Positions 9,131-18,880 are shown, numbered from the stretch's first letter. The stretch: 64,000 nucleotides of DNA from Prochlorococcus sp. AG-402-K22 (GCA_003216755.1 QCIJ01000003.1:1-64000); one strand, 5' to 3'. Program-made: numbers and translations. The notes: generated by a model not told the origin, from the sequence alone.

Positions 9131-11077
9131 ATGCAAGAATATTCGGAAATAAATATTTATATAGGTTTACCAAAGCAAATAAATTTAAACAAAAATTTTT
9201 TTAATATTTACACAGATATAGAATCACAACCTTTAAGTAATTTTGGAAAAGAACTTAACAAAATTAAAAATAATAACTATTTATTAATAAATGGTTTACC
9301 TAATATAGAAGAAAATAAAAAAAAATATTTTTATTTTTATAATGACAGCCGATTTAATGGTCTGATACCAGATGAAAATTTGTTCAAAAGGTTTCCTAAT
9401 ATCAGTATTATTTCTAAATTTTTAATTAAAAGTATTAATTTAAAAAAATATCTAGATCTAGGATTATTGGTTTCAAATAAAGCAAAAATTTCTTTAATTA
9501 TAAGACAAGGTGATATCAGTCAAATCTTTAAAAGTATTGGAAATTGGATTGAATGCATAAATAATATTAAAATTATTGGCTTTGCTCAAAATTATCTTTT
9601 TGAAAACTTTCATGAAAATAAATTTCTTGTAGATAAAGGTTTTGTCAAAACACCTTCAATTAATTTTTTAGAAATTAATTATCTAAAATCTATTAAGGAA
9701 AATGAAAAAAATAATTTTATAGATAAAAAAAAAGTAAAGGAAAAAATATTAGCAGAAATAAATAATAAAAATACTTCACGTTTAAATCTTATAAAAGAGG
9801 AAGCAAACAAAGCATTAAATTACAAAAAGAAAAATATATTTTTTGCTTTAAATTTTTATCTAAATAATTTTGAATATGATAGCAAAACTTCCAATCCTAA
9901 TACTAATTTAATAAATGAAATTAGATTATTGGATATCGGAGCAGAAGCTGTACTTATATTAGTGAATAATTCAGTTATAAAGGTTTATAGAGATAAATAT
10001 TATCGATTAAAGAACGAATTACAAAATAATCATGAACCAGAAATTTTATTGAAACTTAATTCCCAATTTTTTCCTAAGCCAAGAGATTATGGTAAAACAT
10101 ATATGGAATTAGATTTTCTTGGAAAACCTATTGGCCCTCCAATGATTAGTCTAAGAAACCCAAGTAAATCTGTAAAAATAAGTGGGGACCTTATTTTAAG
10201 TGCTTTAAATTGGTTAAAAGAAATTAAATTATATTTGAAAAAAAACAAAATCTCCCACAATGATATCCATATGGGTAACATCCTTTATAATAACGTGCTT
10301 AATCAATTTACATTGATTGATTTTTCTTTCGCAACTTTTGAAAACAAAACCGGAATCAATTACAATAAAGATCTTAAAAACAAAAACATACCATATTTAG
10401 ATGACTCTCTTTCTATAGATTTAATATCAAATTTGCTAATTCAAAAATTAGTTTTTGAATATCTAAAAGTAAATAAAATAGAAGAAAATCATACTACAGA
10501 AGAAGTTTATAATTATCTAAATAAAGATGAAAATTTAAATTTAAATAACAAGAAATTTAATTATGAAAATTTATCAAAATTCATTTTAAATGAAACAAAA
10601 TCCCAAAAAAAGAAAATAATTTACATAAATTTCAGTAAAAATTTTTCTATTTTAGGAATTCTTCTTCTAAAAAGGAATTCAAAAGCTTTTATAGTAAATG
10701 AAGATGTATTTTGTACTAGAATTTATGAAGCTATAAGAATAAAAAAAGGCCTTAAAAATTTAATACCTATTAAAAATGATTCCTTTGGAAATGAAATTAA
10801 AAATGAGATAAATTCCGAAAACATAGTAATCATCTCAGATATTAAAAATTGGATAGATTACGATTTTATTGATAAAAATTTTGATAAATTTATTAAAGAG
10901 ATAAAATATAAATGTAAGTTTATTTATATATGTATTAATGTTATTGATGATATAAGTAGATATTCAAAATTTATCACCAATTACTTTTCTAAAATAGGAT
11001 ACCTTTGCAAAAAGATAGAAGTTTCAAATCATGGAATTGATAGCAAAAACTTTAATTTATTAAGATTAAATATCTGA
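9131..11077 (+). CDS. Protein-kinase-fold domain fused to a methyltransferase-like domain, unknown function
   Basis: The 648-residue protein has three parts. Residues ~1-225 are unrecognised, predicted soluble and alternating alpha/beta. Residues ~265-405 have the eukaryotic-like kinase core: a beta-3 lysine in VIKVYRDK (Lys284), a glutamate in the following helix (Glu296 or Glu302), a catalytic loop HNDIHMGN (Asp378, Asn383) and a metal-binding Asp397 in IDFS in place of DFG. The C-terminal ~490-648 resembles a degraded class I methyltransferase Rossmann fold (YINFSK, then AFIVNED, then VIISD, then FIYICINVI). All key kinase residues are present, so phosphotransfer activity is plausible, perhaps on a sugar as in Kdo or heptose kinases. 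It is divergent from the capsule operon across a 146-base gap. Domain calls are by eye. Confidence 0.6.
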   Translation: MQEYSEINIYIGLPKQINLNKNFFNIYTDIESQPLSNFGKELNKIKNNNYLLINGLPNIEENKKKYFYFYNDSRFNGLIPDENLFKRFPNISIISKFLIKSINLKKYLDLGLLVSNKAKISLIIRQGDISQIFKSIGNWIECINNIKIIGFAQNYLFENFHENKFLVDKGFVKTPSINFLEINYLKSIKENEKNNFIDKKKVKEKILAEINNKNTSRLNLIKEEANKALNYKKKNIFFALNFYLNNFEYDSKTSNPNTNLINEIRLLDIGAEAVLILVNNSVIKVYRDKYYRLKNELQNNHEPEILLKLNSQFFPKPRDYGKTYMELDFLGKPIGPPMISLRNPSKSVKISGDLILSALNWLKEIKLYLKKNKISHNDIHMGNILYNNVLNQFTLIDFSFATFENKTGINYNKDLKNKNIPYLDDSLSIDLISNLLIQKLVFEYLKVNKIEENHTTEEVYNYLNKDENLNLNNKKFNYENLSKFILNETKSQKKKIIYINFSKNFSILGILLLKRNSKAFIVNEDVFCTRIYEAIRIKKGLKNLIPIKNDSFGNEIKNEINSENIVIISDIKNWIDYDFIDKNFDKFIKEIKYKCKFIYICINVIDDISRYSKFITNYFSKIGYLCKKIEVSNHGIDSKNFNLLRLNI

Positions 11078-11190
11078 AAAAATTAATTAATCTTCATTTA
11101 TTTTCAAGGAATTAAATACATTCCAAAAATTATATTCAAAAGATTTAAATATCTTTTATTCAATATAAAAAGGTCTTTATTAATTCTGAA

Positions 11191-11889
11191 TTAAGATTTT
11201 TTTTCCCTTACCATAATATGGTCCCAGCCTCTTGGACAAATTGCTTTTACTTCATAACCTATACTTTCAAGGTATGATTTGGCTGAAAATGCTTTTTCTT
11301 CTTCGAGCTTAACGTGATTCTGCTCTATTATAATTACCGGATTGTTTTTCTCGATAAGTTCTTTTGCTCCCAAGAGAACCTTCTTTTCAAAACCTTCAAC
11401 ATCTATTTTTAATAAACCTACTTTATTGATTATTTGAAATCTATCAAGAGGAATACAAATACTTTTTTTAGGTTGAATAGATTCTCGAAACGTATGCATA
11501 GCTCCATACATTGTAATCGTTTCATAAGTATCTCCTAAAGCACAATTATAGGTAGTAGCAATTGATGTATCAACATTCAAAGGAAATTTGGGATTAAAAT
11601 TAGGATCAAAACAATATAAATGTTCAAAATCAAATTGAGCATAAAAAGAAAATTCCCCCATCCTGCTTCCAACATCAATCCCGATATCAAATTCTTTAAT
11701 ATACTGTTTGGCTAATTCATAGGTTTTTCCGCACATATGCCTTTTAGAATCCTTTAATCCCTCTGGAGTAAGAACCTTAGATTCGTAAGGAGATTTGTAT
11801 TTTGATTTATTGAACTTACTTGATAAGTCATAAATTGCAGGAACAATTACACTTTTCACTTTGTAATAAATAAATATACTATAGACCAT
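11191..11889 (-). CDS. FkbM-family methyltransferase
   Basis: The 232-residue protein has the SAM-binding start IGIDVGSRMGEFS at ~78-90 (a DxGxxxG motif), a strand-ending acidic residue in LYCFDPN, and the hallmark FkbM segment LLKIDVEGFEKKVLLGA followed by PVIIIEQN. FkbM enzymes O-methylate sugars and natural products, and such genes are common in cyanobacterial surface-glycan islands, so methylation of a capsule or lipopolysaccharide sugar is the likely job. The first ~20 residues are hydrophobic/basic and could be a membrane anchor. It stands alone on the minus strand between two plus-strand genes. Confidence 0.85.
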   Translation of the reverse strand: MVYSIFIYYKVKSVIVPAIYDLSSKFNKSKYKSPYESKVLTPEGLKDSKRHMCGKTYELAKQYIKEFDIGIDVGSRMGEFSFYAQFDFEHLYCFDPNFNPKFPLNVDTSIATTYNCALGDTYETITMYGAMHTFRESIQPKKSICIPLDRFQIINKVGLLKIDVEGFEKKVLLGAKELIEKNNPVIIIEQNHVKLEEEKAFSAKSYLESIGYEVKAICPRGWDHIMVREKKS

Positions 11890-12041
11890 TATATTAAAAT
11901 ATTATGATTAAAAATATAAAAAAGCGATTTAATTAAAATAAATAAACGGTAATTATTAAGTTCACCGAAACTTTTTAAAAAAATTTTTACTTGTTTGTGA
12001 AGTATAATAATTAACTAAAATGCATTATTTACTAAAAAATA

Positions 12042-13370
12042 ATGAAAAATTCTAAGGAAGAAATAGTAAAATATAGATTATTTAAAAAATCTCAATTAAA
12101 CAATTATACAAATTTAATAAAGGAGAAATTTAAAAAAGACATATCCGATATATATGATTTAAAAGAAATGCAAGAAATTTTAAATATTCAACATCCAAAT
12201 ATTTTGAATGGTCTATTCAAAGATTCAAAGTTGATATTACTTAACAAAGTTAATAATAATTTGGAAATTTATGACATTAAAAATAAACTTATTTTTAAAG
12301 GAGAAGATCCTGATAATTCCCAAAATATTTTTTATGAATTTAAAGAAAATCAAATTATCAATAAATCTTTTGTTGAGAATGGATCATCTCATAAGATTTG
12401 GCAACTAACGGGGGATTTTACTTATAACAGAGACTCTCATTTGATATCTAGGGATCAATTAATTTACCCTAATCATTTTCATAAACAAATTGATTTAAAA
12501 TCTAACTTACAATTAATTTTCGATCAAAAAGAAAAAGTAATTTTAAACTATGAAGAACCAATAGGAGAACTTCCTCCCAATTCTCTATTACTGCCTAATA
12601 GTAATAATTTCGGTCATACAATTCTTGCTTTTTTCCCAGTTTTAATTTCATGTATAATCAATTCTCATAGAAATATAGATAATATTATATTAAGAAAAAG
12701 ATATAAATCAAATTCATTATTTTCTCAAATCTTTCATAAATTAGAGCATCTAACTAAAAGATCAAATATTAATTTTCATGATATCACTTCCAAATCAAAA
12801 AGAATTAAAAATCCTATTATCACAAAATTGAGTTATTCCCATAATGGGGAAAATGTCCATGTCGATCCTTCAGCTATTAAATTCTTTAGAGAACAATTAG
12901 GAATAAATAAAAATTCAAAATTAGAATCAAACAACAAAAAAATTATCTATTTAAAAAGGAAGGATAAATATAGATGTATTGTGAATGAACCAGATTTAAT
13001 AGAAATTATAAAAAAATATAATGGAAAGATAGTAGAAATTAATGATTTAGATCTTAAAGAAAGAATTAAAATTTTATCTGATTATTCAATTATTATATGT
13101 ACTGCAGGTGGAACCTTAGCAAATACTATATTTTGTAAGCCGGGTAAAACAATCATAGAATTCATGCCAGAAATTTATTATTCCGTTCAGACAAATTATG
13201 CAGGAACTGAAGGACAATATATTTCTTCAGGACTTGGTCATAATTTACTAAAAGTAATTTGTAAAATTGATGATCCTGATGAAAAAAAATCATATATTCT
13301 GAAAAATATTTTTGTTCCTTTAAAAGAATTTAAAATTGCTATTAATTATGCTATGGATGGGAATATTTGA
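12042..13370 (+). CDS. Glycosyltransferase family 61 (DUF563) protein
   Basis: The 442-residue product ends with the GT61 pattern: IIYLKRKDKYRCIVNEPDLIE (the RK/R-x-x-x-NE motif), then VEINDLDLKERIKILSDYS, then IIICTAGGTLANTIFCKPG and a final IIEFMPE, matching the family's G-x-H/G-x-x-L-x-N-x-x-F and viE-x-P signatures. The N-terminal ~140 residues are less conserved. GT61 enzymes transfer pentoses or hexosamines; the bacterial members mostly occur in exopolysaccharide and lipopolysaccharide loci. The second position of the usual GAHGA motif is changed here (CTAGG), so catalytic details are uncertain. Confidence 0.8.
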   Translation: MKNSKEEIVKYRLFKKSQLNNYTNLIKEKFKKDISDIYDLKEMQEILNIQHPNILNGLFKDSKLILLNKVNNNLEIYDIKNKLIFKGEDPDNSQNIFYEFKENQIINKSFVENGSSHKIWQLTGDFTYNRDSHLISRDQLIYPNHFHKQIDLKSNLQLIFDQKEKVILNYEEPIGELPPNSLLLPNSNNFGHTILAFFPVLISCIINSHRNIDNIILRKRYKSNSLFSQIFHKLEHLTKRSNINFHDITSKSKRIKNPIITKLSYSHNGENVHVDPSAIKFFREQLGINKNSKLESNNKKIIYLKRKDKYRCIVNEPDLIEIIKKYNGKIVEINDLDLKERIKILSDYSIIICTAGGTLANTIFCKPGKTIIEFMPEIYYSVQTNYAGTEGQYISSGLGHNLLKVICKIDDPDEKKSYILKNIFVPLKEFKIAINYAMDGNI

Positions 13371-13447
13371 TTGATTTCAAAATTTGAGATTAGTAAATAA
13401 ATATTTTGTAAATCATTCATAATATTAAAATATATTTAGGTAGCAAT

Positions 13448-14299
13448 TTAAGTAATAACATTCCTTTTGCTAAGTTCATTTTTTCTTAAGTTTTTGAGTA
13501 TATTTAAATAATAGAAATCAGAATCGTACATATCTTCTTTTTCTACAAAGAAATCTATTGATAAAGCCCTCCTACCATAAAAAATCTGATGTGCAATCTG
13601 CCTACTATCAACAGTCCAAACATCTCCTGGATCAAAATAGATAACATGTCGAGGGTAATTATCCCACCATTCAGCAGGAGAATTTCCAAATGTTTTAACC
13701 GCTATTTCATTCCAAAACTTTGTATCTTTAGTATTAATTAATTCATCATTTGTAAAATCTATAGATCTCATCTCAAAGATTTGTTTAAAAGTTAAACTTG
13801 TCTTCCATATCCTTGGTTGATTATCTAAATTTATAAACATTCTTGCAAAATGATATGGATTTTTTTCTTTGTAGCTATCTATATGCATATTCTCATTATT
13901 TGTGACATTTAGACGCCAGACTGTTTTACATTTTACAAATTTATACTCTTTAAATATCCCACAATAAGCTGGAAGTATCGAATCAAAGATTTTATTTATA
14001 TTATTTATTATTTTGCTTTTTAAATCAGATTCTAAGTTCAACCCAGAAATCGCCTTTTCACTATTATTTTTAAATTCTGGAAAATCTTTAAGTATAACAC
14101 TTAATTTCTTGAGGTTTGGATATTTATCTGTGTCAATACTACTCCAGAATTCAAAATTTATATCAGGTCTTAAATTAGGAAAATAAATAACCTTGCCATC
14201 CTCATACTCTTTTACAAAGCTTCTATAGTTATTGTTATCAACTCCCTTATCGACAACAAAATAATCAATTAAGTGTGGATTTTTAAATATCTTTGCCAT
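13448..14299 (-). CDS. KdoO-like Fe(II)/2-oxoglutarate dioxygenase
   Basis: This 283-residue protein matches the layout I know for Kdo 3-hydroxylase (KdoO) proteins: WRLNVT, then an HxD iron motif MHIDSY (His139, Asp141), then a FARMFINLDNQPRIWK segment (the 'R-x-F-x-N-x-N-x-x-PRxWR' strand pair), and a distal iron ligand His237 in RQIAHQIFYGRR with an Arg suited to 2-oxoglutarate. KdoO hydroxylates Kdo in lipopolysaccharide core in Proteobacteria. Picocyanobacterial lipid A is reported to lack Kdo, but ABC-exported capsules are built on a Kdo linker, so the substrate could be capsule-linked. Assignment is by motif spacing only. It is convergent with the GT61 gene. Confidence 0.6.
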   Translation of the reverse strand: MAKIFKNPHLIDYFVVDKGVDNNNYRSFVKEYEDGKVIYFPNLRPDINFEFWSSIDTDKYPNLKKLSVILKDFPEFKNNSEKAISGLNLESDLKSKIINNINKIFDSILPAYCGIFKEYKFVKCKTVWRLNVTNNENMHIDSYKEKNPYHFARMFINLDNQPRIWKTSLTFKQIFEMRSIDFTNDELINTKDTKFWNEIAVKTFGNSPAEWWDNYPRHVIYFDPGDVWTVDSRQIAHQIFYGRRALSIDFFVEKEDMYDSDFYYLNILKNLRKNELSKRNVIT

Positions 14300-14503
14300 T
14301 TTAAAAGTAGAATTGAATTCAATAAAAATAATTTAAGTTGTATTATAAAATAATTTTAAATCATAATAATATAAGAATTTTAAAAAATTATTATTTCAAC
14401 TTCTATGAAATTTAATTTATCTATTTAAATAAATAATAACTAATACGAAAGATAAAATGCATGTTTATTATAATAAAAATATATTGTCAAAAATTTTAGT
14501 TGT

Positions 14504-16039
14504 ATGGAAGAAATAGAGATAAATATCAGCCCAGAAATGGGCATATATAAGGTTTTTAAATATCTTAACTACACAACATGGTTTGCATTAGCTGAATTTA
14601 TTGATAATAGTCTTCAAAGTTTTATAACTAAAAAAAAGGAAACTCAATTTAATAGAGACAAATGCATTATTAATATCCAATACTTCCAAAAAGAGAACAA
14701 ACTAATTATTAGCGATAATGCTTTTGGAATAACTGAATCAGAACATCAAAGGGCATTTACTGCTGGTATACCTCCACAGGATTCTTCAGGATTGTCTGAG
14801 TTTGGTATCGGAATGAAGTCGGCAGCTATTTGGTATTCACCCAGATGGAGCGTGACTACACAACCATATGACTCAAATTTAGAATATAAATATGAATTCA
14901 ACTTAACCAATATAGTTAAAGGAGATGGGAAAATAATTCCTGAAATCAAAGAAATTTCTACTAAAAAGGGATTCACCCGTATTGAATTAAATAACCTACA
15001 TCATAAACTTAATGAGAAAAATCTTAAGGTTATAATGCTTAACCTAGCTTCCATTTATAGAATATTTATGAGAAAAGAGATTCTAGAATTAACAATAAAT
15101 AATGAAAAAGTTAGATACCAAGAAATAGAAATATTAAATGATTATCCTGAGAATATAAATACGAATATTGAAAAAAAGTTATCTTGGAAACAAGATATAG
15201 ATTTAGTTATTAATAAAGGAATAAAAGTTCGAGGGTTTATAGCACTTCGAAAAAAAGATTCAATTGAAAACTCAGGCTTAAGTTTATTTAGAAGAAATAG
15301 ATTAATTATTGGTAATCATAATAATCTTTATAGGCCAAAAGCCATTTTTGGAAGACCTAATTCAATTCAATATTCAAGAATATTTGGGGAATTACATTTA
15401 GAGGGTATAGAAGTATCACACACAAAAGACTCATTTAATTTTGGATCAATTGAAGATGATTTTATCAAGAAAATATATGAAAAAATAAATCAAGGACCCT
15501 ACTCTTTATATAAACAAGCCTGTTTATATAAAGCAAAAGAATTTGATGAAAATACGCTATTACCTATTCTCAATATTATTGACAATATAATCTTAAAGCT
15601 CAACAATAATATTCAGGATGTTTTAAACGAAATAAGTTTAAAAGAAAGATTTGGAATAATAAATAAAATGGAAATAAATTCAATACAAAAAAATAAAAAT
15701 TACCTTGAATTTAAATTTTCAAAAAACATTCTTAAACTTTTAATTAACAAATTATATGTTGAGACTAAAGTCTGCATTGGAGAGATAAAAAAAGATAAAT
15801 TTTTTGAAGTATTTATTGATAATAAAAAAAATAATAAGCTCAAAAATTTTTTTATTGTAATTAACAAAAATCATCAGTTTTTTATAAACGCTTCTTACGA
15901 AAGAGATGAATCAATTGAGATTTTCATATCTCTTACTATTTCTTTAGCTATTTCACAAATTATTTTGTACAACTTGAATAATAATTATCTTACAAAAGAC
16001 AGATTTATAACTCGTTCTATACTGCAATTATTAACTTAA
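14504..16039 (+). CDS. MORC/Hsp90-like GHKL-family ATPase
   Basis: The 511-residue protein opens with a GHKL ATP-binding fold: N-box ALAEFIDNS (Glu31, Asp34, Asn35), ISDNAFGIT (Asp71 to Gly75, the Mg/ATP loop), and SEFGIGMKSAAIW (Gly101, Gly103, Lys105, the lid glycines), then WSVTTQ. A second domain, ~235-330, looks like the S5-fold transducer, including VRGFIALRKK and LSLFRRNRLIIGN. This combination is that of bacterial MORC-like/MutL-related ATPases rather than histidine kinases, since there is no H-box or receiver domain. The last ~180 residues are unrecognised. Bacterial MORC ATPases often accompany restriction or defence genes, but here no nuclease or helicase lies beside it. Confidence 0.75.
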   Translation: MEEIEINISPEMGIYKVFKYLNYTTWFALAEFIDNSLQSFITKKKETQFNRDKCIINIQYFQKENKLIISDNAFGITESEHQRAFTAGIPPQDSSGLSEFGIGMKSAAIWYSPRWSVTTQPYDSNLEYKYEFNLTNIVKGDGKIIPEIKEISTKKGFTRIELNNLHHKLNEKNLKVIMLNLASIYRIFMRKEILELTINNEKVRYQEIEILNDYPENINTNIEKKLSWKQDIDLVINKGIKVRGFIALRKKDSIENSGLSLFRRNRLIIGNHNNLYRPKAIFGRPNSIQYSRIFGELHLEGIEVSHTKDSFNFGSIEDDFIKKIYEKINQGPYSLYKQACLYKAKEFDENTLLPILNIIDNIILKLNNNIQDVLNEISLKERFGIINKMEINSIQKNKNYLEFKFSKNILKLLINKLYVETKVCIGEIKKDKFFEVFIDNKKNNKLKNFFIVINKNHQFFINASYERDESIEIFISLTISLAISQIILYNLNNNYLTKDRFITRSILQLLT

Positions 16040-16344
16040 TAAAAATCTTAATTAATAATCATTTTAAAATTAATTATTTAAATTTTTTTTATGATAAATC
16101 TAGTATTTAAATTCAAAGAATGTTGAAGAAAAAAGATTTATTTTTTATTTAAAGAAAATAATTTTAATTAAAGTAATTGATAAGCTTACTAACGATTTTA
16201 ATAAAAAGTTTCAAAGTAAGAAAATATAATTTTTTTTACATTAATATTAAATTAGTTTAAACTCCTTTTCATTAGAAATAAATCATAATTAAAGAAAATA
16301 GAATTAAAATATCATCTTTTAATCAAAAATAATTTTCACTAAAT
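16040..16344. other. 305-base AT-rich gap, nothing recognised
   Basis: Very AT-rich, with many stops in all frames and no repeat, RNA or clear promoter that I can defend. It separates the MORC-like gene from a small DUF1997-like gene. Confidence 0.5.
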
Positions 16345-16812
16345 TTGATAAATAAAAAAACAACAAAAAAATTTAAATTACAATATAAATCTATTGAGGA
16401 ATTAAAAAAACTTAATTTGCAATCAATAGGTTTAAGGCCCTCAGGTGAAGAAAATATTTATTCTTATGAAAGTAAAAAATACAATTTTCTAAATTATAAA
16501 ATAACTCCTAAAATATTTTCTTTTATTATTTTCGAAACAAATAATTGTATTATTAGACTAAAAAGAATTGAGATTTCTGAGATATCAAATCCCCTTAAAT
16601 TAATTAATTTAGTTATTGAAGTAAAGATTTATAAGCTCGAACATCAACTACATGCGGAAAGATATATATCAATTGAAACTATTGAAAAAAAAATTTTTTT
16701 AAAATTATTACCAAATGAAATTATTTCTAAACTTTTAGAAAATGCTTTAGAAATTATTGCTAATCGTTTCGATAAGAAGTTCATAAATAAAATAATCAAC
16801 CCTTTAAAATAA
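16345..16812 (+). CDS. DUF1997-like small protein, copy 1
   Basis: The 155-residue basic protein opens at a TTG; no in-frame ATG exists before residue 40 and a stop lies just upstream. Its order of elements, a KKLNLQSIGLR start, then YKITPKIFSF, then alternating strands and a final ALEIIANRFDKKF helix, parallels the protein encoded at 25248-25706 (KKLNLEKLGLN, YKIKPNLIFE, TLEVISKRFDKKF). The pattern of a positively charged alpha/beta protein ending in a helix resembles cyanobacterial DUF1997 proteins, whose function is unknown; that family call is tentative. It converges on the broken sdhA-type gene. Confidence 0.55.
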   Translation: MINKKTTKKFKLQYKSIEELKKLNLQSIGLRPSGEENIYSYESKKYNFLNYKITPKIFSFIIFETNNCIIRLKRIEISEISNPLKLINLVIEVKIYKLEHQLHAERYISIETIEKKIFLKLLPNEIISKLLENALEIIANRFDKKFINKIINPLK

Positions 16813-16873
16813 TCATTTCTTTAAAAAAAGTTTTAATTGAAAAACTTTTTAAATATCATCAATTATTTGTTAA

Positions 16874-18642
16874 CTACTCGAGTAATTTGCCGCTTATATT
16901 ATCTTCTTTTTTTGCGCCAGCAATGATTTTCTTAAGTGTATCTTTTAATTCTTTTAAAGGGACTTTAGAGATTTTTAAATTATTATTTTCATCCATACTT
17001 ATTAAACAATTAAATTTAAACTTAGAATTTAAATTAGTGAAATCGCTTCTTTGATGAGCTCCTCTAATTTCCTCTCTTTCAAGTGCTGAGATAATAGTCG
17101 CTTTTGCGCTTAATAAAGAAGATTGCAAATCAAAAATCAAAGCGAGATCTTCTCAATTATATTTATCAATTCTTACGTCAATATTTTTTAATTTAGATTC
17201 AATAATTTCAATTTTTGAAAACCCTTCTAAAAGTAAAGTTTTATTTTTAATTACTCCACAACATTTCCACATAATTAAACGTAATTCATGTTGTAGAGGC
17301 CTAACTAATTCATCTCCGTTTTTAATAACCTTATTAATATTTTTATGCGCAAGAGAGATAGCTTTCTGCGATCTTAATTGATGATTAATTTTTTTTGAAT
17401 ATATTGAAGATGCAATACCTGCCCGCTTACCAAAAATGATTATTTCTGCTAAAGAATTACCTCCAAGACGATTTGCACCATGAAGTCCTCCTGCAACCTC
17501 GCCAGCAGCAAAAAGACCATTAACAGAAGTAGATAAAGTCTCTGGATTAACTAAAATTCCACCCATAGAATAATGCGCAGTAGGAGCAACTTCCATCGGA
17601 GACTTTGAAATATCAAGCATCTGAGCTTCAAGAAATTGTCTGTATATATTTGGTAATTTCTCAACTATGTACTCTTTACTTTTATGGCTTATGTCAAGAA
17701 AAACACCGCCATTCTTTGTTCCACGGCCCTCAATTATCTCATTATAGTTAGCAATTGCGACTTTATCTCTCGTTGATAATTCCATCCTTAAAGGATCATA
17801 ATTTTTCAAAAATCTCTCTCCTTTATTATTTATTAACTTTCCACCTTCACCTCTTACTGCTTCAGTAACTAACATACCCTCAATTTCCTCTGGCAAAACC
17901 ATGCCGGACGGGTGGAATTGAACCATTTCCATATCTATTAATTCACAACCTGCTTTAAGAGCTAAATAATATCCATCCCCTGTATTTTCATTTTTTCTAG
18001 AGGAGCTTTTTTTCCACAATCTTGTATGTCCGCCTGTACATAAAATAACTGCATCAGCCAAGTGGACTGTTCTTTCAGAAGAAGAAGTATTAAAGGACAT
18101 TGCTCCGAAGCAAGTATTTTCTCTAATTAATAATTCGGTAACATACTGATTGTCAAAAATAGGTATCTTTAATTGATCTGCTTTTTTTAAGAGTGCTCTT
18201 AAAATAGACAATCCAGTAAAATCTCCTGAATAACATGTTCTTCGATATTTATGGGCTCCAAAAAATCTTTGATCAAGTTCACCATTTTTTAGTTTTGCAA
18301 AATTTGCTCCCCATTTATCTATTTCTTTTACTAGAGATGGGGATTCTCGAGCCATTATTTCAATCTTTAATGGATCCCAATCCCCTAACCTTCTAAGTAA
18401 GTATCAATAAAATGTTGCTCCCATGTATCTTCCTTATCTAAATTTCCTAAGGCAGCATTAATTCCACCTGCTGCTAAAACCGTATGAGCATCAGTCTTTG
18501 GTCTTTTACCTAAAATAATCACATCAAGACCAGATTTTTTAATCTCAATAGCAGATCTTAAACCTGCACCTCCACATCCAATTACAAGGACATTCGTTAT
18601 TTGAGTGAGGTGATTTGTAACTTGCAATTTATTTTTAATCAA
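16874..18642 (-). pseudogene. Broken sdhA-type flavoprotein (succinate dehydrogenase/fumarate reductase or L-aspartate oxidase family)
   Basis: Three collinear pieces make one flavoprotein. Piece 1 (18642-18385) has the FAD start VLVIGCGGAGLRSA and the AAGGINAALG motif. Piece 2 (18355-17153) has QFHPSG, the catalytic TRDKVA region and HYSMGGI, then LHGANRLGGNSLAE. Piece 3 (17140-16874) continues as the C-terminal helical part. Pieces 1 and 2 are in different frames: a net loss of one base near 18385 would explain the TAG that ends piece 1. Pieces 2 and 3 are in the same frame, separated by a single TGA at about 17154 where a Trp (TGG) fits. No ATG start is evident upstream either. Unless these are sequencing errors, the enzyme is inactive. 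No iron-sulfur partner gene (sdhB) is present in the window. Confidence 0.8.
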
Positions 18643-18697
18643 ACCCTTAACTAATCCTAACTCGTCTTTAGCAACTATAAAAATTACATTTGTATTG

Positions 18698-18880
18698 TTA
18701 AATAGATTTAAATATTTTTTGGGTTAACTTAAAAAGTTTTGCAATATGTCTGAAATAAAAATTAGATGTTGATTTAATATCTATCAAACTCGCTTTGCCT
18801 TTCAAAACCCTAATTAGGAAGGGATCTAAGTTTCTAAACCGAGAGCCAGTATAAGTAAAGATAAGGACGTTATTATTAAT
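18698..18880 (-). other. 60-codon open frame without start, possible gene remnant
   Basis: Between the broken flavoprotein gene and manC, a 60-codon frame reads as ordinary-looking protein (it includes TGSRFRNLDPFLIRVLKGK) and ends in TAA at 18698, but it lacks any upstream ATG or GTG. I do not recognise the family. It may be the tail of a decayed gene, consistent with decay of the neighbouring locus, or chance. Confidence 0.25.

Noticed and set aside
11138-11157. AAAAGAT/ATCTTTT hairpin between the kinase-fusion and FkbM genes
   Set aside because: Only a 7-base AT-rich stem with no T-run; too weak to call as a terminator.
17140-17160. TGA read as Trp or selenocysteine in the sdhA-type gene
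   Set aside because: No code reassignment or SECIS-like element is visible, and a second lesion (a frameshift) exists in the same gene.
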